The position numbers and the translations under genes are program-made. DNA of 64,000 nucleotides from Malania oleifera (lineage: Eukaryota > Streptophyta > Magnoliopsida > Santalales > Ximeniaceae): assembly GCF_029873635.1 (NCBI RefSeq), contig NC_080421.1:1612001-1676000 (forward strand). Direction: 5' to 3'. Positions 12,496 to 24,040 of this stretch are shown in pieces. The notes under the pieces are model-generated. The model worked only from the letters and a program-made list of their open reading frames with translations. It had not been told where the DNA came from and searched no databases. Positions within the stretch are counted from its first letter, which is position 1. Each line of letters opens with the position of its first letter.

Positions 12496-12801
12496 TGTTG
12501 AAATGTGGAAAAGAAAACTGAATATTCCACTAACCAATCAAAAAGATTACATTCCCTTTCAATAAATGACAATTCTCATCTAATTACTAGGGATATTTAC
12601 TACCTACTGAAAATAGAATATCCTATTTAAAATGGAAAGCAGTAAAATAGGAAAGACTATCTACAAAATCAGGTCACATGCTACCCAAATCCCCTAGGAT
12701 CGTGGAACCAAAAATAGCTAACAAATCAACTGATTTGTTAGCTGTAAATCTCCTAAAGATCAGCCTCTAATAAAGGTTGACAGATATCTAATAATTCTAC
12801 A
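12496..12801 (-). repeat. Copia 1 5' LTR
   Basis: 306-bp direct repeat of 9179-9483. It is the 5' LTR in element orientation, directly followed on the minus strand by the primer-binding site. Confidence 0.9.
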
Positions 12802-13370
12802 TCCTAAAACCTTTAGACTCAAACAGTTCTCCAAAATTCTAACTTAGATTTCACACTACTCCTACTTTCTTCAATCAAGATAATATCATCTGCAAACAAC
12901 ATACACCAAGGGATCTCGTTCAGATATTCCTTGTGAGTTCATCAATTACTAAAGCAAAAAGATACAAACTCGAAGTAGAATCTTTATGTACAGGAAATTC
13001 TCTAGATTCCCCTCCTATAGTCCTAATGCTGATCGTTACTCTATCATACAAATCCTTCATGACCTCAATTTATCTATGGTAGACTCCTTTCTTTTCTAAA
13101 ACCCACCAAAGAACTTTCCTAAATATTCAATCAAAGGCTTTCTCTAGGTCAATAAAAACCATATGCAAGCCCCTCTTATTTACCCTAAACTTTTCCACTT
13201 ATCTTTTTAAATAATAAATAGCTTCTATTGTCAATCTCCCAGGCATAAAACCAAATTGACTCTTAGAAGCTATCATTTCTAGTTTTACTCTTTGTTCAAT
13301 TACCCATTCACATTGTTTTATTGTATAATTCATAATCTTAATTCCACGTTAGTTATTACTTTACAATCAA

Positions 13371-14400
13371 AATTTAAGAGAAGTGAGAAGTTTAGTTAGT
13401 TTTCAATCAAAATATTTCCTCTTTACAATTCTTAAAATGTCCTTCATCTTCAAATTTATCATTTATTAACAAAACTTAAAAAACGTGGACACATAAGTAT
13501 TTTCATAAATTAATTTTAATTTTATAATTTTAAAATATTATTTATCTCTTCCATTATCTACGACGTAACTTCAACTCTTTCTGAAAAGAAGGGGTTTTGA
13601 GCGTGTACCTGTGTGTATATATTTGCATGCTTTTTTGTAAATTAATACTAAGTCAATTAAGGGGGAAAAATCAACAAAACCAAAATAAAATTTGTACTAC
13701 TTTTTTTCTATTATTAAAATATTTTAAAACTTATTATTAGTGACAAAATATTTTATTTGATTAAATATTATGTATGCATATATAATTATGTAATTTACAC
13801 ACACAAACTGGTATACAAATATATAGATTTGTTCCAAACGGTATAGCATTAGATACAACCTAGTGCGGTGGTCAGCTGAGGGCTTAAATAGCAAGAGGTC
13901 ACAGGTGCAAGTCTAGTCCACAGCTTGAGTCGCATTTTCCCACATTTTTCCGTTGTATAAGGTGTCGGATCAACCTAGTGGGTCAATTGGGTCCGTCTGA
14001 GTCAGGTCAAGTCACCTGGTTTTGGCTGGGTTGACACTGGTTCACATCAAATCCAGTCTGACTCTATCAGGTCAGGGGCCCGGTTCCAGTCCAACCAGGT
14101 CGGACTGGCTGGTCCACTCCAGGTTTTTAAAACCATGGATAAAACAATTTGAGATCTAGATTTCCTTCTAGCCGCAGCCAAACTACTACTGAGTCCAATC
14201 CCACTCATAGGTCCCCCACCTTGCAGCAGGATACCACCAGTTGAGCATCCATAAAGCCTCTCCCCTGTCACACTTGCCTTAATCAAGAATTTTTCGTTCT
14301 GCCTCCTTCAGTGTGGAAACTTACTAGAAACAGTTCATCAAGCATATTGTATGCGTTAGTTCCAATCCACCTTCAATTTTTTCTTCAGGCCATGATGGCT
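13371..14400. other. Intergenic sequence downstream of the MATE gene
   Basis: AT-rich, no gene recognised apart from the SINE-like fragment. Between 13975 and 14130 there is a cluster of short GGTCAGGTCA / CTGGTT / GACTCTATCAGGTCAGG-like imperfect repeats, reminiscent of repetitive plant sequence with TCAGGTC units. Confidence 0.4.
13850..13965 (+). repeat. Possible SINE-like tRNA-related fragment
   Basis: The segment GTGGTCAGCTGAGGGCTTAA is followed about 30 bp later by AGGTGCAAGTCT, the spacing and wording of degenerate A and B boxes of a tRNA-derived SINE. No poly-A tail or target duplication was found. Confidence 0.3.
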
Positions 14401-14946
14401 GTCACGCTACCTCAATGTAGGTTTCCCCATCTTTTCCAGCAGAAACTGAAGTTTTCCATTGTTCTCCTCTTTGTGGCTTTATCCACTCTCTCACACAGCC
14501 AGTAGAGATCACCATGACTGACCAGACCAGAATCTGTTGAAGGCAACCACAGCCCCCTTCAATCAGCCTGAACCTTTTCTAGCTAGCTCCATAAATGTCA
14601 ATGAAGGTTCAAGCACCGACTTGAGCAACAACCCTTTATTTCACCATTGTTACAACAAACAATCACTATAGCAATGCACCATCTTGTACCATTATGTGTG
14701 TTTCTATGAGCATGCACTGACTCGAGAACCAGAACCCTCACTCTCACCTCTGTTTCAATAAGCAATCATTATGGCAATGTACCATTGAGCATATTTTTCG
14801 TAGAGAATCATGCAAGGAACTTTGTGTACAACAGGGGCAAATTGTTAGAAGCATAAAACTGTCAAGCAATACAATGTGATTATTCATGAAATTTAGCCCA
14901 CAGAAATTTCTAACAAGAAAAAGATATGGAAACAATCTTGTACATT

Positions 14947-17918
14947 TTACCTGATATAGCCTGCCACCATACGCAAGCCCATAAATAGAGCCAAACCCGA
15001 CCAAACTCCCGGAAGACCAAAATTAGATGGAGCACACAATAAAAATGCAGATGACATTGCCCCCACTGCCATCTGTAAATTACAATAAGATGTTAAGAAC
15101 CCTTTTTGTGAATTTAACATGCAGACTAAGAACGTTGAAGAAAATTTTAACTTCATTTTGTTACATCCTACCATAGAACAAGCAGCATATGGGAAGTCAG
15201 AAACACCATAATGAAGGCCATCAAATATAAAAGCAAGTGAGTTTATAGGTTGACTAGCACTGACAAACTGCAACAATTTTTAAGAGAATATTAGAGAACT
15301 TTCAACCCACCAGTATTCACAATTTCACATTAAATAAAACAAAATCTGAAACAAACACAAAACATAGATACAGATTCATACCAAGACGCCAGTTCTGACA
15401 ATTCCTAATACTTCTGTGTCCTTGGTGAACAAATTAGCTAAAGAACCAAAAGATAAACCCAAGATTGCAGCTAAGATAACACCGGTAAGTAATCCTATCT
15501 GCCAAAAAAATTACACATTAATTCTTGAAGAAAATTAGTAAAACCCATATCGAACATATGAAACAGACTTCTAACGCCAATAGACTCTGAAAGAGTTATC
15601 TAACACATGGTGTGACAGAAACACAGAACATAATGTCAAGGCATACAGGAATGATTCACCTTTAACACAAAGTCGGTAATTTCTCTCGCAGTCATATAGT
15701 CACCTTTCGATAAAGAGCTTGCAATCAGGGCCTACAAGGAATAAGGATTTTAAGTCAAAACAAAACCGCAATAGTATATGCTAGCAACATGCCAAGGGGG
15801 TTGAGTAATACAAACTGCAAACAGACTACAGCTTCTTAGGGTCTGTTTGGTATCGTTTTCTATTTTCTGTTTTCATTGTAGCACACCAAGAAACACGTGA
15901 TGACAAAGTAGTCCCTATGTTGCTACTTTTCTGTTTCAATTGTCAGTCATCAGCTGCTGTGGCAAAAATACTGTTGCCACAGTAAATATTCAAAATTCAC
16001 TTGTGGATTAAACCATTCAATACACATTTTTTAATAAAAAAGTAAATAAAATGAACGTAAAATTTATTAAAAATTATAAATAAAATAAAATAACCATAAA
16101 TTTTCTAAAATTTTGAAAAAATAATGTCTTTTAAAAATACTTTTACCATTTTTCAATTGTCATATATAATTGGATTGTCCTTGGAGTACTAAAAATTGAT
16201 TTTAAAATATAATAATTACATAAAATATTTATAATTAATTATTTCTATTATAATATTTCTAATATTTATATTTTTTGTTTTAGATTTTTATATTTTTCAT
16301 TTTCATTAGTTAATCATATTTTTTAATTTTTATTTATTCAAGGATTAAAATAAACATCCATTCAATTAGAATTTTAGTTTGTTTTGGTTTTGAAAATTTA
16401 ACCAAATAAGTTGCTAGTTTTCTGTTGACCCTATGGGTCATACCCTGTTTTGATTATGACAAATACTCAGGTATTTAATGACTGCCGAGTTGATGTGCAG
16501 GTTTATCTTGGGAGTATCCTATGATGGCACTCGGAGACCCGGAGGAAAACGAAGACCCTAAAGACCCTAGATATAATTTATTTTTTGTAATTTATATTCG
16601 GGTCTGTAATATTTAAGTAGGATTGGTCTGTAATAGTAAATAGGGTCTTTGGTTTGTAATAAGCACACACATCACATGCATGATATAATACAAAAGCTCA
16701 AACCAAAAACACAACCCAAAGTGACCTTAGAATGACCTTAGGGTTTACCCTTTGGTCGACCGACACCGGACTTTTTCGGTGTTTTTAATTGGACAAAAAT
16801 GACCCTAGAACACACACCATTGCACCTATGAATGTTAGGCACCTGAATAGGGTTATGTGATTCAAAACAGGACCGAAATGCACACTTGGTGCACTTTTGG
16901 TCGACCGTCCAAGGCAGTTCATTCTGCCCCAGTTGATGGAAACAGGTTTGGGTCAACAGTTGACCAAGGTCCTGGTCGACTGAACCTGTGTAGTTCAAAA
17001 CCCCCCGGTCGACCGAAACCCCTTGAGGTCAACAAATTGACTATCTGGTCGACCAAGCCAAAAATGAATACCAGGTACCTAGTCGACCAAGGGTCCTTGG
17101 GAAAAATCCCAATGGTCTGGTCGACCGAACCAGCCAGTTCAAAATGGCCCGGTCGACCGAACCTCAGAGAAATGGGAAATCGCCCACTTACGGTTGACCG
17201 AGCCTTCAGTTCAAAAACCTCCTGGTCAACCAAACCATATAAACTCTGGTCGACCGAAACAGTTCTGGTCGACCGAACCTCTTGGGTTGCCCTGATTTTT
17301 ACCGCAGGTGAACATTTTTAAACATGGTTAATTAGGGTTAAAATAATCTTAAACAATATTAATAATACCCTACATGTCCTAACGGCTATAATTCTTCCAA
17401 TGTCTATATATAGCCCATCATTTGCTAAGATTAGCAGAAGATTAGCATACTTGATTAGGGAAAATTCTTTGAAAATTCAAAAACCTATAATACTCATTTT
17501 TTAACCTCCTACACTCATACTTACCTTCTTCGATTTCTTAAATCCTCTGTAAATTGATTGAGTGTTTATATTAATAGGTTTGCTCTCCCATTCATATTTG
17601 ATTGATTTATTTTCATTGAGAGCTAAACCTAAGTATTCTTAGGAGACTTCGTTAATAAGTCTATCCTAAGAAGACTTTCATTTGATCTTCTAAGATTGCA
17701 ACTTCATTGCAACATCTTGAGAAGATTGTATTTGTTTTTGGTTGCAAAACATTTTCAAAATACTTTCAAATATCTAGTGTGTTTTATCTTGGTAAATCTT
17801 TGAAGAGATATTTGTCTGTGAAAGAAAAATCTTTGTTGCAATATTCATTGATTTATATCTCTAGTTGAATACAAAGATTAAACTCTTTTTGCAAACCAAA
17901 CTTATACATTGCTAGAAC

Positions 17919-17965
<47 letters not shown>

Positions 17966-20900
17966 TGGTTGATATCTTTGTTTGAGCACTTAGATTGAAT
18001 ACATCTTGTGATACAAAGATTGTAGTGTTCGCACTCTCACGCACTGATTACAACGATAGTAAATCTATTTGAGAGTAGACATCTTAAATCACACTGAGCT
18101 TACTTATTAAATCATATTGTAGTGTATGTGACTGAGCGTATTTGGGTACACATCTGCTTTACACGAAAGCACAATCACTGTACCGATATTATTTGATTTC
18201 AAATCTATTATATTTCCACGCACGAGCCTGAAGAGGGAGACTAGCCCTGGAATAGTCCCGGATTGGCTTAGACCCGGTTAGGAAAACTAGGTGCTCCATC
18301 CTGTTAAAGCGTTTAGGTTGAGGTCAGCTCCACTAATTGACCTGGTTAAGGTTGAGATCAGCCCTGTGCTAATTGATCTGATTGTATCCACCCTTAAGTG
18401 AGCTATTAGTGGAATCCTCGGGCTTGCAAGCTAGAGGCGGGGACGTAGGCATAGTTGGCCGAACCCCAATAACATATCGTGTGTTTGTTTATATTTTTAC
18501 ACTTTATATTTACTGCACATGTATATCATGGTGTGAATTATGCGCATGATTTAAATTTCCGCATATATATTTATTGGCGCATTTGGAACTGCATAGAAAG
18601 ACCCTAAGTTGTATTATACAGCTATCTCATTTTACCTAGGAGATAAAAGTTTAAAATTCCAATTCACCCCCCCCCCCTCTTGGGAATACACCAATTCTAA
18701 CATTTTCGATTTTAAGTTTCTATTTGTGGTTTTCATTTTCGTTTCTGGTTTCCATAATTTTTTATAGTGATACCAAACAGGCCCATAATTCCTTCCATCA
18801 ACAGATGGAATCTACTTCAAAGCTTCTAAGCTAGTTATTATTTCGAAATTTTTTAGCTTACATTTCAGACCCTGATAACAATCTGTATTTTTCTGATTCC
18901 AGTCAGGCAGTCACATCCAGCCCCACAGCCACCAAAAAATTTAAATAAAAAAAAAATTCTAAATTCCAGATGGATTAACCGAAAAAATAAAAAGGGAGAG
19001 AATAAAAATGAGTTATGATTATAATTCAATAGATGGTTCAAGTAGAGGGATTTTTATACCTGACCAGATGCAGCCAGTGCATCTGTAATGAGAGATACAG
19101 CCAGCCACACTTGCAAACATATCTGATGAGCAGCCATAGCAACTGGGCCCTGACGAGCAGCCATTGACGTCCCTAGTGTCATAGTAACAAGGACAGCAAG
19201 AGTTCTACCAAGAAGAAAACCACCTAAAGAAACACAAATATTTACAAGAAGCAAATATGCCCAGACTCTCAATAAAACAGGATAAAGAATCACTATATGC
19301 AGCTGAGTAAAGAACGAAGTTTGACATCAAATGTGTAATGAACAGATCCACTCATCTCCCCAAGAGGCCTTCACTGCCATTTTCCTTTTTGATAGAAAAA
19401 AGAAGATTTAGCCCCCGTGTGGGAGCACTTAAAAAAAGTGCTTATAGCACTTATCACTTAAAATAAACACTTTTAAAAAAAAGTGGTGTTTGGCTCGTAC
19501 TACAACAAATACTTATTGCAAAAAGTGCTTTTCTAAAATCCCTTTTTTGAGAACTTTTTCACTGAATTTTGAGAAGCAATCTATGATAGTTTTTTTGCCA
19601 CTTATAAGCGGCATTGTTCACAGGCGAGGTCAATTTTGTAAATATAAGAAAATTTAATAGCTATTTTATAATTTTAAAAACACATTAGAAGATAATCATA
19701 AACTATTTTATTATGTATTATAATATATTAATTATTAAAGAAACATAATTCTATGGAATGAAGAAGAAAAACCATATATTAACTTGAAATAATATTAAAA
19801 ACTAAAAATATTAATTTAATTAATAATATTATTTCAATATAAATTAATATGATAAATCATATGTTATAAATATAAATTAAGAACAAGATTATAGTTAATA
19901 AAAAATAATATTATTTCAATTTTAATCAATAAAAATATTTAAATATTAATTAAAAATAATAGTTAACATAATTATTAATTAAAAACTAACCATATATTAT
20001 TTTACTATGCATTATAGCCTATTAATTATTCATAAAATATAATTAAATTCTGTAATGAATAAAAAAATCATATATAAATTTAAATTAACATTAAATAAAT
20101 TAATTTTTTAATTTAGTTATCAATACTATTTTTAACATAACTTAATGTGATAATCTACGTTATAAATATACATTAAATAAGATTATTGTTAATTAATATA
20201 TAAGAATATTATATCATTTTAGTTGATAGAAAATACTTAAAATTTAAATAGAAAATTAATATTATTATCAACTAAATTTAGCAATAAAAATATTATTATT
20301 TTTATTTAAAATATATTTAAAAATAACTATATATTATTTTACCGTGCATTATGGCATATTAGTTATTATAATTCAATTTTGGATTGAAGAAGAATTATTT
20401 ATTAATTTAAATTAACATTAAATAAATTAAAATTTTGCATTTAATTAATAATATTATTTTTATCATAATTTAATATGAGTAATACGTTATAAATAAACAT
20501 TAATAACAAGATTATTGTTAATTAAAAAAAATAATCTTATATTACTTTTTTAATAGAAAATATTTAAATTTTAATCATAAATAATTAAAATAATTATTAA
20601 TGAAATTGTTAATTTAAAAATATTTACAATATTTTTAAAAATAATCATATAGTACTCTATAATAAAAGTAAGTATTCAAATACCACTTATTTTAATCACA
20701 ACCAAACACAACTTATAACTTTCAGCACTTTTCTAGTTCAGCATTATCAGCACTAATTAAATTCAGCACTTCTTCTGAAAAGCACTTCTGCATAAGTGGC
20801 TCCAAACGAACCTTTATTGATACAGAAAAGAAAGGGTCCCAAACACAGGACAAGATATCCTCTAGAAAAAAAGAAAAAAATATATACATAAAAGCAATTC

Positions 20901-23900
20901 TTGCAAACCACTTGGAGAAAGACCGCAGAGAACTTAAAGAAGAAGCCAAAAATGACACAAAGAAAACGATTCTATCCCACAAGAAGTACTAGAATTGGCA
21001 GCCCTGGCAAAAATTATAAATCTATTAAATTATTCTTTGTATATGAGGACCTTAAAATTATATGACATCCCCCACCCACCCCCTAAGAACACAAAGGAAA
21101 AAGAAAAAGATAGCAGTAATTTCAACTACAAGCCTCCCCCTCCCCCAAAAATAAATAAATAAATGTCTGGTTCTGATACTGCTGGTAGGTTCCAAAATTA
21201 GCAATCTAAACCGTCAAGCACATGGTACAGCTGTTCTCAAGCACACATGTGTTTGATGGTAGCACTAACCAGATTTTATGTAGCCGCCAAATTGCAGCTC
21301 TGCCATCTTTGGAGGCAATAATACAGCTCTTTTATTAAGGTACCATATCATCAAAAAGGTGACCACGTATCTGAAACATTAAATTGCTCTGGCTGAGTCA
21401 TTAACAAGTAAAACAAAAAAGAGAGAAGGAAGAAAACCAATGCAGAATGAACATACTGAGACACAACAGTAGAAATGGCTGCTCCAGTTACACCAAATTG
21501 AAAATAATACATAAGTATGGGAAACAGGAGGGCAGCTGCAAAATTTCCCACCCCTGCATATAGCACAACTTATTCAATTAGTAGGAAGAAAGTACACATG
21601 GTGAAGAAAATTGGGCACAGATTAAGACATAAAACAATTGTAAGATTATTAAAGAAGAAGAAAATAAAACTTCAGAAAAATGTTGACTAAAAGAAATTTC
21701 ACCAATAATACAGCAATGGAAGGATAAAAAAAAAAACTGTATGTGTTAAGCATCCACCTCTTGGATGTTCCGAGAAATGATTACTCAATACTATCAACTT
21801 GTATCATTTCTTTATAGACACTTAACTTTCTAAATGAAAAAATACACGTGTGCTGGATTCCTGGGTATAATACTAGGACAAGCTCTCTTTCCTCTCTGCA
21901 TAAGTATATATGCCCTCATAAGCTCTAAATACAATGGGCACTAATTTCAACACCCAAAATAAACATCCTCAAATAAAGCAATTTATGGGAAAGTAAATGT
22001 GGGGAAAAAAGAAAAAGGACAGATCCAAATTTTAATGGGGAAAAAAGAATTTAAATTTTCAGTGTAACCAAATCTTTGCTCTTCAAGACCATGTTAAAAA
22101 TGACATGAGTTAGGAGGTATGCATCAACACTTTCATTCTATGCCTACTTGTCTGAAACAGAATGAAAATTCAGTAACATTGGTGCATATAAATGTCTGAA
22201 GGGACACATCAAAAAATTGAGGAGCCATTTAAAATGGTTCGAAGTAGACTTTTTTATATTGTCTCATTTCAAGTCAATATTCTTTGTTTCAAACTCAACT
22301 TATTTCTTCAAAAGATTTTATTATGGTGTGTGTAAACATACATACATAAATATATCTATATATATATATGGTGCTAGCTTCTCTGCCCAACACCTATATT
22401 TCCTTCTACCAAATATTTTTTAGGGTGGAGACTTTTTTGGACTTTCCAGCAGAGCAGGCAAAAATGCTGGAACATTAGAATATTAACTGGTATAACATGA
22501 AACCCCAATTGGAATTATTTGCTGAACATGAAAAATGTATCAATTGGGGCTTAATGATGTACATATTGATCTTTACAAATGCAATTAAAATCACCTGATT
22601 TGCAAATAATTCTAAAAGGTAAACACCCCCCCCCCCCACCCCTTTTTCTTTTCAAAAAATGACAAATAACTTTGATGAATGCAAACAGTTCCAGCATCCC
22701 AAGTTGAGGGAGTCAGAAAAAAATCAATATTTAAACACAGACACAAGAATTCCACCCACCTAATAAAGAAATCAACAACTTACAATTATATCCCAAACTC
22801 TATAGTCAAAATATCCTTGTTTTAAGATAATCAAAGAATTATCTTAAGAAAGAAAAAAGAAGAATGAGACATCCTCCATTAAAAAAGAAATAAAACACAA
22901 TAAAAGAACCAAAACAGAAGCACAGGAGAACTAATGAAGAGGTTCCCTAGACTTTCTTTGTAAGTCAATCAAATATATCCCTCTAAAAAATCCAGTTATA
23001 AAAACCCAAATTGATGCCAGGAACATCTCCATCGCCCAACACATACCTGGTCAACAGAGAGAGCAGAACTCTTAAAATTCTAGAATTGAGCTTCAACCAA
23101 ATGCACCAAATCTTTGCAAACATAACGCTTCCCTATGGCACCTTCCTCTCTTTCCCTTTTATCAAAACCCCTAAAAGAGCTAACACACTTGTTAAAGCTC
23201 GATATACATTGTTGGCCCACAACGTAATAGCTTAAGCTTTTAGGTAAAGTGGTATCTCTAACATGGTATCAGAACTGGTTAACAGGAGGTCCTGGGTTCT
23301 AATCTTGCTGCTCGGGTTTATTGTGTGAGTTTAAAAATTTATTCCGTTCCCTATCATGGGTGTTATTTATCGTGTGTTTATCTCTCCACATGCAATCGGG
23401 CTGCACATGCGGGGGAGTGTTAAAGCTTGATATACATTTTTGGCCCACAACCTAACAACTTAAGCTTTTAGGTAAAGCGGTACTCTTAACAACACTCTTC
23501 AAAGGAGGAGGAAAAATCCATTGCTACACAAAACACCAAATAACTTGTCCTAGACATCCCATGGAAAAGAACAATTGTAAAAATAAATGGACAGCAGTCT
23601 TGCCACTCTAATAGCAGAGTAAACGTGTGCATCGGGAGATAAATATTTATTTGGGATTCTCCTCTGAAAAGATATATCTCTTTTATTAATGCTTTTTCAT
23701 AAACCCAATCATCAGAAAGCTCTCCTCTGAAGAAGATCATTAGTATGATTTGTTTCATGGGCTGCAGTCTATGTTAAAGCATTGATTTTGGAGGGAGTCT
23801 TAGTACAGTGAAAATATCATTGCAAACAGAAAATTCACCTCAAGTTTTGGATGAAGAGATTTGATGAACCAAGCATTTGTTCTGGGGGCTTCACAATGGC

Positions 23901-24008
23901 AATTGATATATTTTAATTATATTGCCACGATAAAACTTGTCAGACAGCTCAGATGATGATTTTGACGATGAACTTGTTCTGCTGTTCAACGATAAAAATA
24001 TGATTTTC

Positions 24009-24040
<32 letters not shown>

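Larger units (their letters stand above)
9179..12801 (-). mobile_element. Copia LTR retrotransposon 1, internally deleted (3.6 kb)
   Basis: Complete ends: LTRs 9179-9483 and 12496-12801, each starting TG and ending CA, flanked by the perfect 5-bp target duplication TCCTA (9174-9178 and 12802-12806). On the minus strand the primer-binding site follows the 5' LTR at 12495-12484 (TGGTATCGGTGC, near the tRNA-iMet 3' complement). A purine-rich tract, GAGGGGGAG, precedes the 3' LTR (9492-9484). The LTRs differ at roughly 20 positions by eye, so it is fairly old. At 3.6 kb it is shorter than a full Copia because most of gag, the protease and the pre-integrase are missing. It landed inside the RTE relic. 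Confidence 0.92.
8480..13370 (-). pseudogene. RTE-type LINE relic, split by Copia element 1
   Basis: Two blocks, 13370-12807 and 9173-8480, read continuously on the minus strand once the Copia insertion is ignored. The first block contains the RT palm motifs HMVFIDLEKAFD (near 13150) and CMLFADDIILIEES (near 12905-12865, the FADD catalytic motif). The second contains the RTE C-terminal motif RLRWFGRLKCSP (near 8690) and terminates near 8480. Stops occur throughout. The same family is represented at 3420-3933 and 57040-57745. Confidence 0.75.
16423..18702 (+). mobile_element. Solo LTR, 2.28 kb
   Basis: Begins TGTTGACCCTATGGG, ends CCAATTCTAACA, and is flanked by the perfect 5-bp duplication TTTTC (16418-16422 and 18703-18707). 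No primer-binding site, polypurine tract or coding sequence lies between the ends. A TATA-like box (TCTATATATAGC near 17402-17413) sits about 1 kb in, and a C-rich tract (CCCCCCCCCCCTCTTGGG near 18667-18684) precedes the 3' end, giving a U3-R-U5 layout on the plus strand. This is what remains after recombination between the two LTRs of a large LTR retrotransposon. The parental superfamily cannot be told from the LTR alone. Confidence 0.8.
15839..18784. mobile_element. Non-autonomous TIR element, interrupted by a solo LTR
   Basis: Ends GGGTCTGTTTGGTAT (15839-15853) and the complement of GGGCCTGTTTGGTAT (18770-18784) are inverted, 14 of 15 matching. Without the inserted solo LTR the element is about 670 bp, very AT-rich and non-coding, i.e. 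MITE-like. GGG(C/T)CTGTTTGG ends are common in plant MITEs. The target duplication is not clear, so the superfamily is left open. It lies in intron 8 of the MATE gene. Confidence 0.65.

Noticed and set aside
16752-17285. CRISPR-like array of repeats
   Set aside because: Repeats are palindromic 10-13 mers with irregular spacing inside a plant LTR. There is no uniform repeat-spacer structure and no cas genes, and the host is a plant.
16857-17321. Overlapping open frames on both strands in the solo LTR (154 and 104 codons)
   Set aside because: Both consist of repeats of GRP/VDQ-type words generated by the palindromic GTCGAC motif; an LTR U3 region is not expected to be coding.
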